A stretch of DNA of 64,000 nucleotides from Ancylobacter pratisalsi (GTDB lineage: Bacteria; Pseudomonadota; Alphaproteobacteria; Rhizobiales; Xanthobacteraceae), in the NCBI RefSeq assembly GCF_010669125.1, contig NZ_CP048630.1, forward strand, positions 4,460,001 through 4,524,000. The letters are read 5' to 3'. The translations under genes were made by a program, and so were the position numbers. Of this stretch, positions 38,614 to 46,000 are shown piece by piece. The notes under the pieces are model-generated. The model was not told the origin of the DNA, ran no database searches, and saw only the letters and a list, made by a program, of their open reading frames with translations. Numbering within the stretch: the first letter of the stretch is position 1; each line of letters starts with the position of its first letter.

Positions 38614-39228
38614 ATGGAAAAGATCGCTCTTTTCATTGACGGCGCCAATCTTTATTCCGCGACCAAGTCGCTCGGATTTGATATCGACTACAAGCGCCTC
38701 CTCAAGGAGTTTCAATCTCGCGGATACGTTCTTCGTGCTTTTTACTATACTACATTAGTCGAAGACACTGAGTATTCATCCATCCGCCCTCTTCTGGACT
38801 GGCTGGACTATAATGGATACTCCGTTGTGACAAAGCCGGCGCGCGAATTCACAGACAATCTTGGTCGCCGCCGTGTGCGTGGCAACATGGATATCGAGTT
38901 GGCGGTCAACGCCATGGAACTCGCCTCCCATGTCGATCACATCGTGATCTTCTCGGGCGACGGCGACTTCCGCTCGCTGGTCGAAGCGATCCAGCGGAAG
39001 GGAGTGCGCGTCAGCGTCGTCTCCAGCGTCCACAGCCAGCCTCCGATGATTGCCGACGAATTGCGCAGGCAGGCGGATGTCTTCATCGATCTGGTGGACC
39101 TCCAGAGCCGAGTCGGACGCGACCCTGCCGAACGCTCCAACCGGCTTCAGGAGACACCACGTTTTCTGGAGCGCCGCACTGCGCCGGTTGCCAGCGATGA
39201 TGATGACGACGACGAGACGGACTCCTGA
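38614..39228 (+). CDS. NYN domain (LabA/PIN-like) protein
   Basis: 204-residue protein with a PIN-like NYN nuclease fold. Conserved acidic residues: FIDGANLY at 8-15, GNMDIELAVNAM near 89-100, and FSGDGDFRSLVEAIQRKG near 109-126; VVSSVHSQPPMIADELRRQAD closes the core. Family members are RNases or RNA-processing factors; the specific target is unknown. The last ~30 residues are disordered and end in an Asp-rich tail. The family-5 glycosylase gene starts eight bases after its stop, so they are likely co-transcribed. Confidence 0.88.
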   Translation: MEKIALFIDGANLYSATKSLGFDIDYKRLLKEFQSRGYVLRAFYYTTLVEDTEYSSIRPLLDWLDYNGYSVVTKPAREFTDNLGRRRVRGNMDIELAVNAMELASHVDHIVIFSGDGDFRSLVEAIQRKGVRVSVVSSVHSQPPMIADELRRQADVFIDLVDLQSRVGRDPAERSNRLQETPRFLERRTAPVASDDDDDDETDS

Positions 39229-39236
39229 CACCGCTC

Positions 39237-39905
39237 ATGGCACTCGCCTCTGCTACACCCTCGCCAACGGCTGCCGAACCGCCGCGGAACTGCCCGCTCT
39301 GCCCACGCCTCGTGTCCTTTCGGGAGACGTGGCGTGCGGCAGAGCCGAGCTGGAACAATGCTCCGGTGCCTTCCTTCGGGCCCCAGGACGGGCGGTTACT
39401 GATCGTTGGCCTCGCCCCGGGACTACGTGGCGCCAACCGCACCGGACGCCCCTTCACGGGGGACTACGCCGGGGAGCTTCTGTACGACACGCTGATCAGG
39501 TTCGGTTTCGCAACGGGGCGCTTCGAGGCGCGGCCTGATGACACTTTACGTCTCGTCGATGCCCGTCTCACCAACGCGGTGCGCTGCGTCCCGCCCGAGA
39601 ACAAGCCGACAACGGAGGAAATGCGCACATGCCGTCCATTCCTCGCGGCGACCATCGGACTGCTGCCGCGCCTCAGCGCGATCGTCGCACTGGGCAAGAT
39701 TGCCCATGACCAGGTTCTCGCTGCGCACGGAGAGAAGCTCAGTCATCACAAATTCGGGCATGGCGCGGTGCATCGGATCGGCGATCTTACGCTCTTCGAC
39801 AGCTATCATTGCTCTCGATACAACACCAACACGGGCGTCCTGACGCCTGCAATGTTCCATGCCGTCTTCGCCAAAGTGCGCGCACACATCGACGCTCTGG
39901 CCTAG
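39237..39905 (+). CDS. Uracil-DNA glycosylase family 5 (UDGb type)
   Basis: 222-residue iron-sulphur DNA glycosylase. Motif A is GLAPGLRGANRTGRPF at about 58-73, where Ala replaces the polar residue of other UDG families, typical of family 5; motif B is HCSRYNTNTG near the C-terminus. Cys19, Cys22, Cys117 and Cys132 match a 4Fe-4S cluster set. Such enzymes remove uracil, and often hypoxanthine or ethenocytosine, from DNA. Motif B has Cys-Ser-Arg-Tyr where HPSPRN-like sequences are common. Confidence 0.87.
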   Translation: MALASATPSPTAAEPPRNCPLCPRLVSFRETWRAAEPSWNNAPVPSFGPQDGRLLIVGLAPGLRGANRTGRPFTGDYAGELLYDTLIRFGFATGRFEARPDDTLRLVDARLTNAVRCVPPENKPTTEEMRTCRPFLAATIGLLPRLSAIVALGKIAHDQVLAAHGEKLSHHKFGHGAVHRIGDLTLFDSYHCSRYNTNTGVLTPAMFHAVFAKVRAHIDALA

Positions 39906-39921
39906 TTCACGCGCCGCCGTC

Positions 39922-40965
39922 TCAGGGGGCTACGGGCGCCCACAACACGTCTTCTATGCGCCGCGCTCCAGCCGCGAGCATCACCAAACGATCGAGACCA
40001 AGCGCGATTCCGGATGCCTCCGGCATCACGGCAAGCGCCGCCAGAAAGTCCTCGTCGATCGGGTAGCGCTCGCCATAAAGTCTCTCCTTCTCGTCCATCC
40101 ACTGCACGAAGCGACGACGCTGTTCATGCGGGTCTGTCAGTTCACCAAATGCATTGGCCAACTCCACCCCGCACGCATACAGCTCGAAGCGCTCGGCCAC
40201 ACGTCCGTCCCCCGGCTTCGGCCGTGCCAGCGCCGCTTCAGAGATGGGATACTCATAGAGGATTGTCGCCCGCCCCTGCCCCAGATGCGGTTCGACTCTC
40301 TCCACCATCACCCGTGTGAAAACATCGGCCCAGCTGTCGTCAGGCGCGACCCTAATGCCGCTCGCGGCGGCGGCCTGCCATAACATGTCGCGCTCATTCC
40401 CGGCCTTATCAACGCTCGCCATGAGGTCGATACCCGCATGGCGGGTAAACGCGTCGGCAACGGTCAGGAGTTCAGGCGAAAGCTGAGGGTCGCAGCTCAT
40501 GCCACCATAAGTGAACAGGGACGTGCCGGTCGCATTCGCCACCGCCCCTAGCAATGCGGCGCAGTCTTCCATCAACGAGTGGTAACGCTCGTCCGTCCGA
40601 TACCATTCGAGCATGGTGAATTCGGGATGGTGGAGCGCCGTCCGCTCACCGTTTCGAAACACCCGAGCGAGGGTGAACAGGCGCGTTTCACCCGCCGCCA
40701 AGAGCTTCTTTGCCGTGAACTCCGGCGACGTGTGCAGGTAGCGTTTCGCCTGCGTGCCGTCCGGCGCTTCGAGCGTGGTGGCAAACGCTTTGAGGTGCGT
40801 CTCATTGCCTGGCGATATCTGAAGAAGGGGCGTCTCCACCTCCACAAAATCCCGGGCGGCGAAGAAGGCGCGAATCGCCCCGATTACCCGCTGGCGCGCC
40901 ATCAGGAACGGCCGCCGGTCCGCATGGATCGACGGCGACCACCAAGGAGAAGCGGGAACGGACAT
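39922..40965 (-). CDS. epmA: EF-P lysyltransferase EpmA (PoxA/GenX)
   Basis: 347-residue class II lysyl-tRNA-synthetase-like enzyme without anticodon-binding domain; it adds beta-lysine to a lysine of EF-P. Motif 2 is RVFRNGERTALHHPEFTMLEWYR, quoted in part as HHPEFTMLEWYR, and motif 3 is ASGIALGLDRLVML at the C-terminus. The length, about 150 residues shorter than LysS, and the divergent efp partner at 41115 support EpmA. ATG 40965 is chosen; codons further upstream run through a DNA repeat. Confidence 0.92.
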   Translation of the reverse strand: MSVPASPWWSPSIHADRRPFLMARQRVIGAIRAFFAARDFVEVETPLLQISPGNETHLKAFATTLEAPDGTQAKRYLHTSPEFTAKKLLAAGETRLFTLARVFRNGERTALHHPEFTMLEWYRTDERYHSLMEDCAALLGAVANATGTSLFTYGGMSCDPQLSPELLTVADAFTRHAGIDLMASVDKAGNERDMLWQAAAASGIRVAPDDSWADVFTRVMVERVEPHLGQGRATILYEYPISEAALARPKPGDGRVAERFELYACGVELANAFGELTDPHEQRRRFVQWMDEKERLYGERYPIDEDFLAALAVMPEASGIALGLDRLVMLAAGARRIEDVLWAPVAP

Positions 40966-40985
40966 GGAAAGCTCCGGCGAGTTGG

Positions 40986-41037
40986 CCAGGCGGGGTTGCC
41001 AGGCGGGGTTGGCGGACGGGGTTGGCGGACGGCGGAC
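40986..41037. repeat. 13-bp tandem repeat in the epmA/efp divergent region
   Basis: Four consecutive 13-base units: two identical copies of CCAGGCGGGGTTG (40986-40998, 40999-41011), then GCGGACGGGGTTG (41012-41024) and GCGGACGGCGGAC (41025-41037). The array starts 20 bases upstream of the epmA start and ends 78 bases before efp, inside the region expected to hold both promoters. Copy number could vary between strains. Confidence 0.85.
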
Positions 41038-41114
41038 ACGCTTGTATAGGAGGCGCCAAATAGAATCCCGGTCATGCCGCACGAGGCGGCGCACCCAACA
41101 GCCAGAGGACCGAA

Positions 41115-41684
41115 ATGGTCAAGGTCATTGCCAGCACATTGCGCAAGGGCAACGTCGTCGACATCGACGGCAAGCTCTACGTCGTGCTCACCGCCGACAA
41201 CATCCACCCCGGCAAGGGCACGCCGGTCACCCAGATCGATATGCGGCGCATCTCGGACGGCGTGAAGATTTCCGAGCGCTACCGCACGACCGAACAGGTC
41301 GAACGCGCCCACGTCGAGGATCGCCCCCACACCTTCCTCTATTCGGATGGTGAAGGGTTTCACTTCATGAACCCCGACAATTACGACCAGGTGGCGGTGC
41401 ATACCGACGTGGTCGGCGATCAGGCGCCCTATCTCCAGGAAGGCATGCAGGTCATGCTGAAGATCCACGACGGTAACGGCATCGCCATCGAACTGCCTCA
41501 ACGCGTGGTGCTGGAAGTGGTGGAGACCGAGCCGGCGATGAAGGGCCAGACGGCCTCGTCCTCCTACAAGCCGGCCGTGCTTTCCAACGGCGTGCGTTCC
41601 GCTGTGCCGCCGCATGTCAGCATCGGCACCCGCATTGTGGTGATGACCGCCGACGGGTCCTATGTCGAGCGCGCCAAGGACTGA
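41115..41684 (+). CDS. efp: Elongation factor P
   Basis: 189-residue translation factor that rescues ribosomes stalled at polyproline. Domain I carries the modified residue Lys34 in [10 protein letters not shown], matching the EpmA target; domains II and III are OB folds ([19 protein letters not shown]; the usual C-terminal [16 protein letters not shown]). Length is standard. EpmB, which makes beta-lysine, is not in this window. Confidence 0.96.
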   Translation: MVKVIASTLRKGNVVDIDGKLYVVLTADNIHPGKGTPVTQIDMRRISDGVKISERYRTTEQVERAHVEDRPHTFLYSDGEGFHFMNPDNYDQVAVHTDVVGDQAPYLQEGMQVMLKIHDGNGIAIELPQRVVLEVVETEPAMKGQTASSSYKPAVLSNGVRSAVPPHVSIGTRIVVMTADGSYVERAKD

Positions 41685-41705
41685 ACGGCGCTGATTTCCA
41701 AAGTG

Positions 41706-41734
41706 AAAAAGCCCGGGCAACGCCCGGGCTTTTC
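41706..41734. terminator. Bidirectional terminator between efp and smpB
   Basis: Perfect 8-bp repeat GCCCGGGC (41711-41718) and GCCCGGGC (41722-41729), itself palindromic, with a three-base loop; preceded by AAAAA and followed by TTTTCT. With A-tract on one side and T-tract on the other it can terminate both efp and the convergent smpB. Confidence 0.85.
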
Positions 41735-41752
41735 TATTAAATCCGATTTTCC

Positions 41753-42226
41753 TCAGCCCCTATCCCGCAACAATCTTTGCTTGTCGCGGGCCCAGTCCTT
41801 TTCCTTCAGCGCCTCACGTTTGTCATGGGCCTTTCGTCCGCGAGCGATCGCAAGCTCGACCTTGGCGCGCCCCTGCTCATTGAAATAGATGCGCAGCGGC
41901 ACGACCGTCATGCCCTCACGCTCGACCGCCTGCCACAGCTTTGCGATCTCGCGCATGTGCAGCAGCAGTTTTCGCGGACGGCGCGGCTCATGGTTGAAAC
42001 GGTTGGCCTGAAGGTATTCCGGGATGAAGGAATTATAGAGGATTGCCTCCCCGGACTTGGCCGAGACGTAGCTCTCTGCGACCGTCGCCTTCCCCTCGCG
42101 CAGGCTCTTCACCTCCGTCCCGGACAGCGCGATCCCCGCTTCGAATGTCTCGCCAATCTCATAATCAAACCGCGCCCGCCGGTTGTCGGCGACAACCTTG
42201 CGGGGCAGCTGTTTCTTTTCGGCCAT
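41753..42226 (-). CDS. smpB: SsrA-binding protein SmpB
   Basis: 157-residue tmRNA partner for rescue of stalled ribosomes. Signatures: [20 protein letters not shown] near the start, [29 protein letters not shown] and the basic C-terminal tail from [17 protein letters not shown]. It follows dapA by 40 bases, a conserved pair. No tmRNA gene was recognised nearby. Confidence 0.95.
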   Translation of the reverse strand: MAEKKQLPRKVVADNRRARFDYEIGETFEAGIALSGTEVKSLREGKATVAESYVSAKSGEAILYNSFIPEYLQANRFNHEPRRPRKLLLHMREIAKLWQAVEREGMTVVPLRIYFNEQGRAKVELAIARGRKAHDKREALKEKDWARDKQRLLRDRG

Positions 42227-42266
42227 GGCTCCAGCTCCGGACCGGAGCCTTCGCCCCGGACTAACG

Positions 42267-43157
42267 TCAGTTGATCAATCCTGCATGCCGCATGGCGGCC
42301 TGGACGATCTCCTTGGTCTTTGCACTTACCGGCACCATGGGAAGCCGGGCTTCGTCGGCGATCTTACCGAGAACGCTCAGTGCATATTTGGTGGGGCTTG
42401 GGTTGGTTTCAACGAACAACGCCTGAAACAGCGGGAACAGCCTGTCCTGGAGTTCAAGCGCGCCCTTGTAATCACCCGCTGCGCAGGCGTTGATCAGCTG
42501 TGCGCAGAGCTTTGGAGCCACATTCGAGGCCACGGAGATGCAGCCATCGCCGCCATGGGCCATGAATGCAAGCGCCGTAGCGTCCTCGCCGGAGAGCTGG
42601 TTGAATTCCGGCCCCATCGCCTGGCGCTGAAGGCTGACACGCACAAGGTTCGCGGTCGCATCCTTCACCCCAGCAATGTTCGGCAGCTCGTAAAGCCGTT
42701 GCATTGTCTCGACCGACATGTCGACGACCGACCGACCAGGAATGTTGTAGATGAAAATCGGGATGCCGATCGCGTCGTTAATGGCCCTGTAGTGCTGAAA
42801 CAGCCCTTCCTGGCCCGGCTTGTTATAGTAGGGCGTCACCACGAGCACGGCGTCGGCCCCGGCCTGTTCCGCGTGACGCGCCAGGTCGATTGCTTCAAGC
42901 GTGTTGTTGGAACCTGCACCGGCGATCACCGGTACGCGGCCGGCCGCCTGTTCGACGGTCCACTCCACGACACGCTTGTGCTCATCATGGGTCACGGTCG
43001 GGCTCTCGCCGGTGGTCCCAACTGGCACGAGGCCGTGGATGCCTTCCGCGATCTGCCAATCGACAAGTCCGCGCAGTGCTTTCTCGTCGAGCGCGCCGTC
43101 GCGGAACGGCGTCACGAGCGCCGTAAAGGATCCACGGAAAGGCAGAGAATGCGGCAT
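42267..43157 (-). CDS. dapA: 4-hydroxy-tetrahydrodipicolinate synthase
   Basis: 296-residue TIM-barrel aldolase of lysine and diaminopimelate synthesis, condensing pyruvate with aspartate semialdehyde. Schiff-base Lys165 in AGVKDAT, catalytic Tyr137 in IYNIPGR, Tyr in VTPYYNKP and VGTTGESPT near 47. ATG 43157 has AGGAG upstream; a longer start at 43223 lacks support. Confidence 0.95.
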   Translation of the reverse strand: MPHSLPFRGSFTALVTPFRDGALDEKALRGLVDWQIAEGIHGLVPVGTTGESPTVTHDEHKRVVEWTVEQAAGRVPVIAGAGSNNTLEAIDLARHAEQAGADAVLVVTPYYNKPGQEGLFQHYRAINDAIGIPIFIYNIPGRSVVDMSVETMQRLYELPNIAGVKDATANLVRVSLQRQAMGPEFNQLSGEDATALAFMAHGGDGCISVASNVAPKLCAQLINACAAGDYKGALELQDRLFPLFQALFVETNPSPTKYALSVLGKIADEARLPMVPVSAKTKEIVQAAMRHAGLIN

Positions 43158-43527
43158 GGCGCGCTCCTGGAATTTTCTCTTCTTTGTCGCGGGCCAGGGA
43201 TTGGGCTCTCGCGAAGGGTGCATGAGATATCGCGTCAGCGCGCCGGAAGAAAGGGCCTAGTTGCCTCATTGCCCAACGAGCAGGGCGCCCTGCCCCCATT
43301 TTGCCCGGTTGCCACGGCATAAATAGCCAGATGCACGGTGCCGGATTGACCACGCCACAGCGTGGTTAGCAATTCGTCAATCAGATCGCGTGACAATCGA
43401 GCAAGACGCAGTTCCGAACCGGCCGCTTCGGAGCAGCAAGGACCCAAAGGTGCGCACCCCTGGTTTCGGCGCATTATCGGTACCGTTCACAGCGTCCGTC
43501 AGTCGAAGCGTCGGGAGTGCGTAGTTC
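43158..43527. other. Divergent intergenic region dapA / lytic transglycosylase
   Basis: 370 bases separating dapA from the plus-strand transglycosylase gene. It must contain both promoters. I looked for a tmRNA (ssrA) gene because smpB is close by but saw no tag-like reading frame or acceptor stem. No other gene or repeat recognised. Confidence 0.45.
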
Positions 43528-45726
43528 ATGAGCGAATTCAGCAGCGGGCATCGGTGTAAGACCGGATCGGCGCTAACTTCGTCGCGCACGAGCCGTCGAC
43601 TGGCCGTCCTGCCACTCGCGGCAATTCTCCTCGCTTCGTCCACCAGCATTTTCACGGTTTACGCGGCCAGCGCCACTCCGCGCCCCGTTCCCAAGCCCCA
43701 CGCGAAGCCGGTAGCCGCGAGATCAGCATCGAACGTACCATCGCCTCCCAGCAAGCCCTCGGTGGAGGCCGCCGTTGAAGCGGAGGCGACTGGCAAGGCC
43801 TCGCTTCCGGTTCCCGTGTTGTCCGGCGCCATGGGCGACCTGAAGCAAGCAGTGTCCTTCGTCGAAAATGGACAGAGCGCCCAAGCCCTCGACATGGCGG
43901 ACAGGATGCGGGACCCCGGCTCGCAGGCATTGGTGCGGTGGCTCGCGCTTCGGGTGACCGCGAGGGATGTTGGCTTCGATCGGGCGATCGCGATTCTCGA
44001 CGCTCATCCCACGCTGCCGACTCCCGTCGTCCTGCGCCGGCGACTGGAGTACCTGCTCTATGTGGAAAACAAGGATCCGCGCACCATCCTTAAGTTCTTC
44101 GCCGAGCAGCGTCCTTATTCGGGTGAGGGCAAGATCGCCTTGGCGCGGGCCCTGTTTGCCGCAGGCGATCAGGCTGCCGGCACCGCGTGGCTGCGCGATG
44201 CCTGGCGGGAGGATGCGCTATCCAGCGACATCGAATCGACCGTAATGGTCGAATTCGGCGGTGTACTGACAGCTGCGGACCACAAATATCGCGCCGACAA
44301 GCAGCTTTATGCTGAAGACGCCGACCGAGGCATGCGCGCCGCCAAACGCGCCGGCGATAATGTGGTGGCTCTCGCCAAGGCCCGCATTGCGCTTTTCTCA
44401 CGCGGAGCCGGCGATCCGGCCAAGCTGCTTGCGGCCGTTCCCTCGTCCATGCGATCAGACCCGGCCTATATCTACACGGCCGCGAAGATCCAGCGCCGCG
44501 CCGGCAATGACGAGGCCGCAGCCAAGCTGCTCGCTGCCGCGCCGAAGGACCCCGCGCTTCTCGTCGATCCTGACGAATGGTGGATTGAACGCCGCCTGGT
44601 GGCGCGGGAGCTGCTCGACAAGGGCGAACCGAGTGCGGCTTATCGCGTGGCGCGCGACACTGTTCCGCCGGAGAACGAGCACAAGAGGTCTGACGCGCAT
44701 TTCACCGCCGGATGGATTGCGCTGCGGTTCCTCAATGACCCCAAGACAGCACTTCAGCATTTTGCCCGTGTTGCCGAAGGCCAGAGCCATCCCGCGACGA
44801 TCTCTCGCGGCTACTATTGGCAGGGTCGCGCCTGGGAGGCGCTCGGCTCGACGGCTAATGCCCGCGGCCAGTACGAGGCGGCCGCCGCTTACAGCACCGC
44901 CTATTACGGCCAACTGGCACGCGCGCGCCTCGGTGTGTCTGACGTGCGGGTCCGGGCGGCCCCGCCGGCGAACGTCATCCAGCGCGCCGCGTTTAACGCG
45001 GATGAAGGCGTGATGATCTTCCGGCTGCTGCAGAAGCTCGACAAATCCAGCCTCTCACTTTCCCTCGCCTATGACTTGGCCGAGAGGCTGCCCGACTCGG
45101 GGCAGCTTGGTTTGCTTGCGGCGCTCGCAAAGGCCGATGGCGACGCTCGCACCATGACGACCATTGGCAAGATCGCTCTCGGTCGCGGCTTCGCACTGGA
45201 GGCTGAGGCTTATCCGACGATCGGTATCCCCAAGTACCAACCCATTACCGACAATGTCGATCTCGCGCTCGTTTATGCGATTGCCCGGCAGGAGAGCATG
45301 TTCAATGCCTCCGCTAGATCGCATGCCGGCGCCACAGGACTGATGCAGGTCATGCCGGCCACAGGCAAAACGATCGCACGGCGGAACGGCGTGAAGTTCA
45401 CGCCCGCGCAGCTCAACAATCCGTCGGTGAATGTTCAGTTCGGTGCGGCCGAGCTGCGCAGCCTGCTGGACAACTACCAGAACAATTACGTTCTCACCTT
45501 CGCAGGCTACAATGCGGGTCGGGGCAACGTCGCCAAATGGATCGCCCAGTATGGCGACCCGCGCGACCCTTCCGTTGACCCCATCGATTGGGTCGAGCGC
45601 ATTCCGTACTCGGAGACGCGCAACTATGTGCAACGGGTCATGGAGAATGCCCAGGTCTACAAGGCTCGCTTCGGTTCGCGCACGACGCTCCAAATCGAGG
45701 CTGATCTGCGTGGGGCCCGGCTGTAA
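43528..45726 (+). CDS. Soluble lytic murein transglycosylase (Slt70-like)
   Basis: 732-residue periplasmic enzyme that cuts peptidoglycan leaving 1,6-anhydromuramic ends. Signal segment about 20-47 (RRLAVLPLAAILLAS). A long alpha-helical repeat superhelix fills about 95-560, and the SLT catalytic domain follows: ALVYAIARQESMFNASARS with catalytic Glu589, GATGLMQVMPATGKT, NVQFGAAELRSLL and FAGYNAGRGNV. A proline-rich linker (PRPVPKPHAKP) follows the signal. ATG 43528 has GGGAG about 11 bases upstream. Confidence 0.92.
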   Translation: MSEFSSGHRCKTGSALTSSRTSRRLAVLPLAAILLASSTSIFTVYAASATPRPVPKPHAKPVAARSASNVPSPPSKPSVEAAVEAEATGKASLPVPVLSGAMGDLKQAVSFVENGQSAQALDMADRMRDPGSQALVRWLALRVTARDVGFDRAIAILDAHPTLPTPVVLRRRLEYLLYVENKDPRTILKFFAEQRPYSGEGKIALARALFAAGDQAAGTAWLRDAWREDALSSDIESTVMVEFGGVLTAADHKYRADKQLYAEDADRGMRAAKRAGDNVVALAKARIALFSRGAGDPAKLLAAVPSSMRSDPAYIYTAAKIQRRAGNDEAAAKLLAAAPKDPALLVDPDEWWIERRLVARELLDKGEPSAAYRVARDTVPPENEHKRSDAHFTAGWIALRFLNDPKTALQHFARVAEGQSHPATISRGYYWQGRAWEALGSTANARGQYEAAAAYSTAYYGQLARARLGVSDVRVRAAPPANVIQRAAFNADEGVMIFRLLQKLDKSSLSLSLAYDLAERLPDSGQLGLLAALAKADGDARTMTTIGKIALGRGFALEAEAYPTIGIPKYQPITDNVDLALVYAIARQESMFNASARSHAGATGLMQVMPATGKTIARRNGVKFTPAQLNNPSVNVQFGAAELRSLLDNYQNNYVLTFAGYNAGRGNVAKWIAQYGDPRDPSVDPIDWVERIPYSETRNYVQRVMENAQVYKARFGSRTTLQIEADLRGARL

Positions 45727-45754
45727 GCACCGGCTGATCGCGCCGGCGCCGAAG

Positions 45755-45865
45755 TCACATCATCGAGCGGCGGGCAAGAGTACGGCGTAGCCAACAGCCG
45801 CCCGCACAGCCGACAATATAGGTCGCGACAATCAGGATCGACACGTCCACGGCGAATCCGATCAT
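45755..45865 (-). CDS. Tiny single-helix membrane peptide, second of a coupled pair
   Basis: 36-residue ORF: ATG at 45865, one membrane helix (about residues 3-25, IGFAVDVSILIVATYIVG then CAGGCW), and a basic end LRRTLARRSMM. Its ATG overlaps the stop of the upstream 44-residue ORF as ATGA, so it would be translated by coupling. Topology predicted from the positive C-terminus: tail in the cytoplasm. No family recognised. Too short for certainty, but overlap and hydrophobic design favour a real gene. Confidence 0.5.
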   Translation of the reverse strand: MIGFAVDVSILIVATYIVGCAGGCWLRRTLARRSMM

Positions 45866-45996
45866 GAAGCGCCCTTCCCGCTCTCCGGCAGCGGCTTTTG
45901 GCGTCGCGGGGCGCAGCCGGCGAACCATCCGGTCGCCAGTCCAATCGCCAGCGTCCCGACGAGGTAGGGCCAAATCTCGAACGCCAAATACCACAT
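45862..45996 (-). CDS. Small single-helix membrane protein, ArfB-like position
   Basis: 44-residue ORF starting with ATG at 45996, only four bases after the stop of the OmpA/BON gene, with TGAGG eight bases upstream inside that gene's end. It has one membrane helix (about 3-27: FEIWPYLVGTLAIGLATGW) followed by Cys28 and a basic, polar tail (RRQKPLPESGKG). Size, single helix and place directly after a BON-OmpA gene match mycobacterial arfB (Rv0900, about 50 residues). That comparison rests on memory of the arf operon, not on alignment. Confidence 0.6.
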   Translation of the reverse strand: MWYLAFEIWPYLVGTLAIGLATGWFAGCAPRRQKPLPESGKGAS

Positions 45997-46000
45997 TAAA

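Noticed and set aside
43158..43527. Possible tmRNA gene near smpB
   Set aside because: No tag-like reading frame or tRNA-like acceptor end visible; alphaproteobacterial tmRNA is two-piece and may be elsewhere.
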